DNA of 64,000 nt, taken from the NCBI GenBank assembly GCA_021014325.1, contig CM037472.1, positions 1,736,001-1,800,000 on the forward strand. The letters are read 5' to 3'. The stretch comes from Plazaster borealis. Lineage: Eukaryota > Echinodermata > Asteroidea > Forcipulatida > Labidiasteridae. The notes below the pieces were generated by a model. That model made no database searches and had not been told where the DNA came from. It was given only the letters and a program-made list of their open reading frames with translations. Shown here piece by piece: positions 43,226 through 64,000 of this stretch; position 1 is the first letter of the stretch; each line of letters begins with the position of its first letter. Both the position numbers and the translations under genes were made by a program.

Positions 43226-45864
43226 AAATAGTTTAAAATATGAAAAAGAGTTGTTTCATCGTTTGGCAGTATATCAATCTTACCTTAGCCATCTAGCTAA
43301 ATTGTCATTATTTTAATTTTAATCTTTTGTAGAATGGCAAATCTGCAACCTCTAAAGCAAGATCTTCCAAGTCCACTGCCACACCACCTGAAGAACTTCA
43401 ATATGATGAAAGCATTTTGTTGAATGCATTCCAAGCGATGAAAGAAGGCATGTCTGTTTACAAAGCATCCAGGCAGTATGGCGTCACTGAATCGACACTT
43501 CGTGACAGGACCAGAGGAAAGGTTGCTGTAGACCGTAGAAGACCTCGTCAATCCTCCAAGCACACCACCTCACCGACTGCAAAACGTAAGCATGAGGGGA
43601 CCAGTTTGAGGAATGCAGTCCAGGCAACAACTAAAAGGAAGTCTGGTACCAAAGCATGTAAACAGGATGACGTCCCAGAATCAACACGTCCTGACAAGGC
43701 AAGAGGAAACATCAAGAGTGAAAAACATCAACGAGCTGTTCAGCCCACCACGTCATCGACGCCAAGACTTCAGTATGATGAAGTCAGTTTAGTGAATGCA
43801 TTCCAGGCAACAAAGGACGGCATGTCCGTTTGCAAAGCATCCAAACTGTATGGTGTCCCAGAATCAACACTTCGTGATAGGACAAAAGGATACGTTTCCA
43901 TTAACCGTACAAGACGTAAACAATTCATTCCAGCCACCACCTCACGGAAAGCGAGACGTCAGTATGATGAGGCTAATGTAGTGAATGCAGTCAAGGCAAT
44001 ACAAGAAGGCATGTCAGCTTACAAAGCAGCCAAGCAGTTTGGTGTCCCAGAATCAACACTTCGAGACAAGTCGAGAGGTATCGTTAAGATTGACAGTTCA
44101 AAACCTCAACAACCCTCGGATCCCGACACAGTAACGATTACACGGCGTTGTTTGTACGATGCGGCCAATATGATCAAGGCATTCCATGCTACACAAGAAG
44201 GCGCGTCAGTTTACAAAGCAGCCAGGCAGTATGGTGTCCCAGAATCGTCACTTCGCGATAGGACGAATGGAATCGTTCCCGTTGAGGGTGCTCGATGTGG
44301 CCCAGAGAGAATATTCACAAGAGACCAAGAACAGGAGATGGTCGACCACATCAAGCACATGGCTAGCATTGGATATCAGAATGCAAGATGTAACATCACA
44401 GTTCTCGCTGGAGATTATGCAAATGCTTGTGGGAAAGATTTGAAATCCAAAAAACCACTCAGCAACAACTGGTATTCTGGTTTTATAAAGCGTTGGCCAG
44501 ACTTACAATTGGTGTTAAAGCCAAAGAAAGAGACCAACGCAAGATGTGCCACAAAAGACGCTTCAGACAACTACCTGAAGGAATTGGCCAATATCCTCAC
44601 CGCAAATGATTTGCTTGAATCTCCCGACCGCATCTATAACATTAATGGATATGATCTCAGCACAGAACTTACTCTGCCGAAAAGTGTGTCCAATGTCGGC
44701 ACTAAACCGAAAGCAGTTGGAGCTCAGGCAATATCAATTATTGCAGGAGGCAATGCCAGCGGTTATTACATTCCGCCGTATTTTGTGTTTCCTGGCAAGA
44801 GATGGAACCAACTGCTTGTCGAGGGTTCTCCCCCCGAAACAGCCGGTGTGATGTCGGACAACAGCTGGTCTAACTCGGAGATCCTCAAGAACTATCTTGA
44901 GAAGCATTTTGCCAAGTATGCTTACCTAAGTGATTCAAGACGCAAAGGTTATAAGACATTGGTTCTGTATGATGGCAACAAGTACCACCTCTCTTTGTTT
45001 ATGGCAGACTGGGCCAAGAAAAATCATGTGATTCTCTTTGTGTTACCACCTGGTGGAAGCCATGTGACTGAGCCACACGATGCTGGGTTGTTGGGGCCGT
45101 TTAAGTCCATGTATTCCAGTGAGTGCCAACTTCATCACACTATTTACCCTGGCAAACAGATAACCAAGTTTGATGTTGCCAAACTGGCAGCCAAACCCTA
45201 TTTGAGGGCCATGTCTCCATCAAACCTGAAAGCTGTATTCCGCAACGCTGGTATTTATCCATTTCCAAACGTCAGAGGTGCAGATTTTCAGGTTGCACCC
45301 TCCACCGTCAGCCCCTCGTCGTCAGATGACCGGGACAGCACAATGCAGAAAAGGTCAGCAGTTGACAGCACAACAAATCTAAACAGCACTGTAGCAAGAC
45401 AAGTGATCAACATCGCCACACCAGCACCACCCTTCAACAAATCCAGAAGTTCTGAGAGGGTTATGAATAGGCCAACGAAGAAGAAAAGATCAACAACTTC
45501 ATCAGATGCAGGTCCAACCAGTAAAAAATCCTGCATCTGTATCCCAGTGGAAGACGGATCTAATGACTGTGGTGGTAGAGAAACCCAACTCCTTAAGTCT
45601 ACCACGATCTCATCTGGCCTGCCTGACCCTTCAGGGCGTGCTTCAGGTAGCACCTCAAGCAGCATCTCATCGGAGGATGGGGAAGAGGCCAACTGCTGTG
45701 TTTGTGGCAGGTTTTCTCCACCAGCCATCAAACACTGCAGCAGCCTCATCCTAGTCAAATGGGCCCAATGTGATGAATGTGAACACTGGACGCATCTGTC
45801 CTTTTGCACAAACACATCAGCTGTGCGGCAGGACAGTCCGTTTCTCTGCCCTCATTGCACCTAG
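38962..45864 (+). CDS. Gene C: full-length psq-array + DDE_1 + PHD-like finger protein with Asn in the first catalytic position
   Basis: Exons 38962-39024 (21 codons, MSTTKSTKKVSAFAAFSSK then IK) and 43333-45864, phase 0, intron 4308 bp; 864 aa. Five psq-type HTH repeats start at about residues 50, 113, 174, 237 and 301 (second degenerate). A CENP-B/Tigger-like region (FTRDQEQEMVDHIKHMAS, WYSGFIKRWPDLQLV) and the DDE_1 core follow. The first catalytic position reads YNINGYD (Asn459) where A and B have YNIDG; the other two are Asp568 and Asp604. Residues about 808-863 form a complete Cys/His finger (CCVCG, CDECEHWTH, FLCPHC) of PHD type. A polyadenylation signal AATAAA lies about 100 bases after the stop. 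The intact finger with an altered triad suggests a DNA/chromatin-binding role rather than transposition; this is inference. Confidence 0.87.
39790..40164. mobile_element. TTAA-flanked foldback MITE, family 1
   Basis: Inside the intron of gene C. Left end TTAA + AGGCATCGTACACGTTTGG; right end CAAACGTGTACGATGC with a decayed target (TCAA). Central palindrome CTTCTTGCAAGAAG. Confidence 0.85.
40628..40990. mobile_element. 363-bp foldback MITE with ACTT target duplication
   Basis: AGACCCAGTAACTGGGGCGC at the left mirrors GCGCCCCAGTTACTGGGTCT at the right, flanked by ACTT (40624-40627 and 40991-40994). Inner arms (CGAAACTCAATTTGGCGATC, CCTGCCTCAACCGCG) pair along nearly the whole length. In the gene C intron. 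Confidence 0.85.
43191..43232. repeat. AAAT microsatellite
   Basis: Nine or so AAAT units, about 100 bp before the exon 2 acceptor of gene C. Confidence 0.9.
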
Positions 45865-45963
45865 TGCGATTTCTGTCAATTTTTCACGAGTGCAATTCGG
45901 TTTGTTGCGTTATCAATTGTTCCCCAAAGGAAAGATGGCCATTTGTCATACTTGTTAACTTGT

Positions 45964-45970
45964 AAATAAA
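45964..45970 (+). terminator. Candidate polyadenylation signal of gene C
   Basis: AATAAA within GTAAATAAAATAAGC, about 100 bases downstream of the gene C stop codon and in the right orientation. Confidence 0.4.
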
Positions 45971-46984
45971 ATAAGCTCATTAATAATGACTCAAATTATT
46001 GTTGCCAGAAAACCCAAACATTGAGGAAAAACAAGATTTAAAACTTTGCATAATGGAGATAATTTAAATGAGCTTTTTCACAGTGTATATACATGCACGC
46101 CATCTTGTTTAACGGACAGATTTGTTTATTTTGAACATTCGTTGCTGTCTGTGATTTGGCAATGAACTTCAACAGGCCTGGAATTACATGCAGGCCTCAG
46201 AGGCCATGGCCTGTGTTGCCCCAGGTCTTGGCCTTGTTGCCCCTTCAAAAGTTTCCTATAGACTTTAAGATTTTCCAATGGAAAAGCCCTCTGCAAAATG
46301 AAAATGGCCTTGCCCTCTCAGAGGCGAAAATCCAGGCTTGCTTCATGCTTGTGTCTTGCAGGGAGTTAGAAGTTTGAGCTCAGAGTCGCAGACTGTAATG
46401 AACTCTGGGTTTGATTTAGTCAGTAGTCCGAGACGAAAATATTAGTCCAGAAAGTTGCGGGCTAGTCAGACTTAGCTCTTAGCTAGTTTACCTGGGACTG
46501 GTTAGTCAAACATAAGCAACCTATCTCTGCGAAATTATGATCAGGGATGAGAAATTTTAGACTTTTATCGGAATTCAGACGTTTTAAAGTCTGCCTAGTA
46601 AACAAAAAATACTGTATTTTCCTCCAAATAAAATACTCCGGGCTCTTTGATATACTACTGCAGAGTGCTGAGGATACTGTTCCAAGAAGCTCCTTGAAAT
46701 CTATAACTCCAGGGGCTGATTTCACAAAGAGTTAAGATTGATCTTAACTGTGTATCAATCTTAACTAAAAGCAATGTGTTATGTCACAATACAAATGACT
46801 ATGGTAAAACTGACAATTCATCTTAAGATGAATCAAATCCTCGGGGGGTTACCAAAAGGTGGAAATGCCAGCATTTCAGTTTACCTCCTAAGATCTGGAT
46901 CCAAGTTTCAGACTTTTTTGTCAGCAGTAACTCTCACCCCTGTATGGTTTAATGTATGAGTTTCAAGGTACTGTTATCTGATGG

Positions 46985-47275
46985 GCTTGTCAAAATTGGA
47001 CTAGTCAATAGACTAGCCCAGAGAACCAGTCCATAGACTAGCCCAGAGGACTAGTCAATAGACTAGCCCAGAGGACTAGTCAATAGACAAGCCCAGAGGA
47101 CTAGTCAATAGACCAGCCCAGAGAACTAGTCAATAGACTAGCCCAGAGGACTAGTCAATATACTAGCCCAGAGGACTAGTCAATAGACAAGCCCAGAGGT
47201 GAGAGAACCAGTCCATAGACTAGCCCAGAGGACTAGTCAATAGACTAGCCCAGAGAACTAGTCAATAGAAGAAGT
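46985..47275. repeat. Minisatellite, ~26-bp unit
   Basis: About ten units of GACTAGCCCAGAGGACTAGT followed by CAATA, with A/G and C/A variants. Confidence 0.92.
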
Positions 47276-47357
47276 TAGAGAAGGCCTGTAAATACATGCA
47301 CCTTTATTAAAACTGTAAATAAACAACTGGTTTTTTAAATAATTTGTTTAGGAATGT

Positions 47358-47736
47358 TTAAGGGGATTGTATACGTTTGGTAATTGGAACCAACTGCTTG
47401 TTTCAATCCTATATAGTTTTGATATATAGCATAAAACTAACCTGTGAAAATTTCATTTCAAAAGTTGGTAGCGTTTTTGAGATATTGCCGAAAATCTGGA
47501 GTGGTTATGTCCATGCAGGAAGAATAATCTGCAATTGGAATACACAATCTGAGAAACGTTACTGGACTCAAATTTTGGAGGATAAAAGTAATATGTTTTT
47601 CCGTACAAGCTGTACTTCGCAGTGAAAGGTTTCTCAAAATGCATTATACTATTCAAAGCTGCTTTACTTCTTACCAGGTAAGTTTTTATTACCATTAATT
47701 TTCAGAGTCATTACCAAACGTATACAGACCCTTTAA
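47358..47736. mobile_element. TTAA-flanked foldback MITE, family 2
   Basis: Reverse orientation. Left TTAA + GGGGATTGTATACGTTTGG, right CCAAACGTATACAGACCCT + TTAA. Contains the GAGATATTGCCGAAAATCTG block. Confidence 0.8.
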
Positions 47737-49197
47737 CTAAATTCATTTTAAACTAAATTTGTAAAATAATGAAGGATCTATGTTCCACTTTGTTAGTTGG
47801 GAAGTTCAGCGATTTTGTTTGTTACTAAATTACAGCACAGCGCCTGTAAATACATGCTATTGTTTATTAAAATGAAACAAATTATATGGTTCTATACAAT
47901 TTTAATGAAATTAATTTTCAACAAAAATAGTGAAGGTTCTCTGCATGTATTTCATATAGAAATTCAGCTTTCAATAATACTAAATAAATGTTTGGTTTGA
48001 TAAATAAATGGTTGACTTAAAAATGTTAATTTAAATTCATTTTAAACTAAATTTGTGAAAATAGTGAAGGACCTCTATTTCACTTGTCAAAATGAAAGTT
48101 CAGCGGTTTTGTGCTTTGTTTTGCCTTTTGCACATGGCCTGTAAATACCTGCTTGTTTGTTAAAATTAAAATAAAACCATAAGTTAATGGTTGCTTTACA
48201 TTGTTAGTTAAAATGTTGGTTTTAGATTAAATTTGAATACTGGATGGATCAATAGTTCACTTTGTCAAATAGGAAGTTCATCAAATGAAGTAAACTTTTG
48301 TTTCCTCACCACTTCTTGTTGGTGTTTTTTAAATATCCGTGCGTACCCGCGGCATTATTTTGTGGGACTTTTTGAAGCTTCTTGAGTAATCTTTTTATTT
48401 TATTTTATGTATCGTTCCCACAATTGGCAATCAATTGAAAACAAAGATGCTCATATTTAGTTCCGGGAGTTGATTTTTCCCGTGTGAGAAGATTGAGTAG
48501 GCACTCACTGTGAATCACGTCCGAAAATCTGCCATGGTATGCTGGAATTTCGAAACACTTGGACTTGCCTCCCATTGAGCCAAATATAATGAGGAACAAT
48601 GGTGGCAGCCTGTCCATTCTTGTATGCCACAACTATGCAACAACAGAACAAAGGTCTAGAATTAGGGGTTACACAATAACCCCCAGAAAGGGATTTTACA
48701 AGGCAAGTCTTCCAGAACCTGTTGTCGTTTTTTGTAAGGGGGGAAATGAATCATATCATGGTAGGTGCCTGTCTCAACACACTGGAAAGTCTGGGTGGAT
48801 AAAAAGGTCACCCATCCCATCTGCATGTCAGCAAAAAATGGAGGACAAAAACAAATTGCGTGTGCGGACGTCATCTGATGTGAAGTGGTTTGAAATTAAA
48901 TAACTTGGGCCTATTGGTTGTTTAGATAAATGTTTGGCTGACAAATTCAATTGAAATGTTATTTTGGATATTGTTTTAAAAAAAACATTAAATTTAAAGA
49001 AGAAAAAAGTATTCAAACTCTCATTTATTTTGCCAAATGACTGTTTAAGTGGTTTCTCGTTCTGGGTACTGTAGATGAGGATTGCTGTATGATGCATGAA
49101 GGCAGGGAAAATGGAACAGGGTTTTGTGGGTGTGGATTGCTAAATGGGATAGCTGGGACTGGATCCTAGTGGAGATGCAAGGGAAGGAAGGGATGGG

Positions 49198-49679
49198 CTT
49201 AGGGGTGCACCCCACTAAATAGGGATAAAACAGAGAGTTGGCTTCATATATATTTGTTAGGCCCTCAAAATATTCTATATTAGACTAATTTTAGAGGGCC
49301 CAAAAAGGGGTACAGTGTAAAAACCTTGCCCAATTGTGACCTGGGGGTTGTTGACTTCCAACTTGAGGTATTTTGGATGACATAGGCCCTGGAAAAAAAT
49401 TGTCCTATTTGCCGAGAGGTGTGGGGACATTTTTCAAGATTGATGCTCGGACGTTTGGAAAATTACACTGCTGTAGGGGTGTTTTTATTTGGAGGGAGAA
49501 TAACTCGCCGGGCTTTGGGACTCCCCATATCAAGAGGATAAAAGTTCAAGAGTCGATGGATAACTTTCCCCTTACTGTAAAAAGCTGTGAGACTTCTAAG
49601 TATTTCCTTTGTATTTTTTAATATTTAGCAATTTGCACTGTCTGCTGTGGGAGTTTATTTAGTGGGGTGCACCCTTAGG
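49198..49679. mobile_element. Foldback element with CTAAGGGTGCACCCCAC ends
   Basis: Left end TTAGGGGTGCACCCCACTAA and right end TTTAGTGGGGTGCACCC are inverted repeats about 480 bp apart. The interior has no ORF of interest. Confidence 0.6.
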
Positions 49680-49789
49680 GTAGACAATCACGTCCTTCAT
49701 GGGTAGACTGAGGGCATAGATGACCCATATTTAAGGGGCGGCTGATGTGACTGGATATAGGGGATCCATTGGTCAGGGAGAAGGGATCC

Positions 49790-49930
49790 CAATATCACTA
49801 ATTTGGAAGCCGATATCTTGGAGAAAACGTAGGATGCTTGTTGATCTTGATTGCCTCTCGGCTTCTTCTAGGGTGCCATGTCTGGATTGGATCAAATGTA
49901 TGAATGATGATGGTGATGTCATATATGTCG
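49790..49930 (-). pseudogene. Possible reverse-transcriptase relic around the catalytic box
   Basis: The minus strand contains DIYDITIIIHTF, reminiscent of a YxDD box, then after a frameshift LEEAERQSRSTSILRFLQDI and GFQIS. This looks like the segment after the catalytic Asp pair in gypsy/DIRS-type reverse transcriptases. Short and frameshifted, so the clade is uncertain. Confidence 0.35.
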
Positions 49931-50048
49931 ATCTCTTAACTTAATAAAGGGTGTCAGCCAGTTTACAGCCGGATTCCTAGCCTGATGAAGTACTGCAATG
50001 CCACCATTAAGGCCAAAGTGTGGGCAGTTAGCGGTGACTGCTCTATAT

Positions 50049-50115
50049 TCTGACACCTTTATATTCCGATACCTTTATATTCCGATACCCTTATATTCCG
50101 ATATCCCTATGTTCC
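50049..50115. repeat. Short tandem repeat ATACCTTTATATTCCG
   Basis: Four units of 17-18 bp. A partner region at 50195-50225 carries the inverted word GGAACATAGGGTTGTCGG, matching CCGACAACCC at 50120, so the whole may be a small foldback. Confidence 0.7.
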
Positions 50116-50234
50116 GACCGACAACCCTATTTTCCGGGGAAAAAACCTTGTGATTTACATGCTAGGGCTAGGGTTAGGAATAGGAAAATACACTAGGGGT
50201 GTTGGAACATAGGGTTGTCGGAACATAGGTGTGT

Positions 50235-50400
50235 TTAAACCCAATCAGCTATCATATGGTGCATCGTCTGGGGTTCACCACAGTCACAAAGCGTAGAGTA
50301 GCCCCACCTGTGCAGACTGCTTCAGAAAGGCGCAGCAACAGTGCGGAACCGGTTCAGGAGGCACCTGAGTCTGCGGGAAAGGTCCATTCCCGTGAGGTGG
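50235..50400 (-). pseudogene. Non-LTR retrotransposon C-terminal relic (cysteine motif)
   Basis: The minus-strand frame reads MDLSRRLRCLLNRFRT, one TGA, then SLHRWGYSTLCDCGEPQTMH and HM. This is the L-x-R-x-x-W...LxxWG...CxCG..QTMxH tail typical of several non-LTR retrotransposon reverse transcriptases. Truncated on both sides and interrupted, so dead. Confidence 0.7.
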
Positions 50401-50498
50401 ATGAATGATTGAATGAATGAACCCTGTGCATATAAACTTTTTATTTATTGTGCAGCTTGTATTTAATATTTGGGGTTTTTGTTATGGTTCTATTTTAG

Positions 50499-63512
<13,014 letters not shown>

Positions 63513-63554
63513 GTGAAAAGTTCATTCAGCATTTTTTAAACTTACCTTTTCGTT

Positions 63555-63944
63555 TTAAAGGGATTGTATACATTTGGTAATTGGAACCCACTGTTTGTTT
63601 CAATCCTATGTAGTTGTAGATATATACCATAAAACTAGCCTGTGAACATTTCATTTCAAAAGGTGGTAGCGTTTTTGAGATATTGCCGAAAAATCGGTTA
63701 TGTCCACGCAGGAAGTATAATCTGCAATTGGAATACACAATGTGAGAAACGTTTCTGACAGAAACGCTTCTCAGATTCAAATTGTTTTGATAAAAACAGA
63801 ATTTTTTTTCCATAACCACATTACTTCAAAGTGAAATGTTTCTCAAAATGCTTTATACTATCGGAAGCTGCTGTACTTCTTACCAAATAAGTTGTTATGG
63901 TCATTACTTTTATGAGTAATTACCAAACATAACAGACCCTTTAA
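63555..63944. mobile_element. TTAA-flanked foldback MITE, family 2
   Basis: In the RIOX1 intron at the window's right end. Left TTAA + AGGGATTGTATACATTTGG, right CCAAACATAACAGACCCT + TTAA. Centre GAAACGTTTCTGACAGAAAC. Confidence 0.8.
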
Positions 63945-64000
63945 ATTACAACCACAAATTCACCCCTGTATGTTCTTAAAAACATTAAGTGGAAATTATT

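Larger units (their letters stand above)
45970..50498. other. Spacer between gene C and the first RIOX1 exon found
   Basis: Holds a fragment of the GATTTCACAAA foldback (46711-46760), the minisatellite at 46985-47275 and a family 2 MITE. Three diverged ~200-290-bp repeats carry GAAGGATCTATGTTCCACTT-like words (from about 47770, 48062 and 48240; related pieces at 27635 and 28935). A foldback (49198-49679) and two reverse-transcriptase relics follow. RIOX1's 5' exon should lie here, but I could not find it. Confidence 0.5.

Noticed and set aside
45288..45815. 175-codon minus-strand ORF over the 3' end of gene C
   Set aside because: Antisense of the finger and Ser-rich tail; no family resemblance, and the plus frame contains the Cys/His finger.
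50160..50180. Telomere-like GGGCTAGGGTTAGG word
   Set aside because: Only two imperfect units; too short to call next to the genuine tract at 32683-32725.

Overview
The window is animal nuclear DNA. Genes are split into short exons with GT/AG introns, and the introns are full of foldback DNA elements (MITEs), tRNA-derived SINEs, satellite arrays and non-LTR retrotransposon debris. Repeat style, intron size and protein sequences suggest a marine deuterostome, most likely an echinoderm. That placement is inference, since no species marker is present.

Layout. (1) 148-17938, minus strand: a complete 15-exon COQ8A/ADCK3-type gene for the mitochondrial UbiB-family atypical kinase of coenzyme Q synthesis. 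The exons join in frame to a 635-residue protein. (2) 19.7-46 kb, plus strand: three tandem two-exon genes (A, B, C). Each has a tiny first exon (MST(TKST)KKVSA...), a 2.9-4.3 kb intron and a 2.5-2.7 kb second exon. The second exon encodes an array of pipsqueak-type helix-turn-helix repeats, a CENP-B/Tigger-type second DNA-binding region, a DDE_1 (pogo/Tigger) transposase core and, in C only, an intact C-terminal PHD-like zinc finger. Repeat number differs between copies. A and B keep the three catalytic Asp but have lost the finger in frame; C keeps the finger but has Asn at the first catalytic position. This family is the most unusual item in the window. (3) 50499-63512, plus strand: eleven exons of a RIOX1/NO66-type JmjC ribosomal oxygenase. 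The first exon was not found and the last exon(s) lie beyond the window.

The non-coding DNA has its own structure. Three related TTAA-flanked foldback families account for eleven insertions. A 3.1-kb terminal-inverted-repeat element sits in a COQ8A intron. The same ~115-117-bp satellite occurs in opposite orientation in introns of COQ8A and RIOX1. There are Penelope-like fragments with a hammerhead-ribozyme-like core, head-to-head foldbacks built from tRNA-derived SINEs, a nested palindrome in the intron of gene B, and a short interstitial telomeric tract.

The COQ8A and RIOX1 genes are unrelated housekeeping genes. The three psq/DDE genes between them arose by tandem segmental duplication that carried leader, exon 1, intron ends, exon 2 and 3' flank; A and B are the closer pair.
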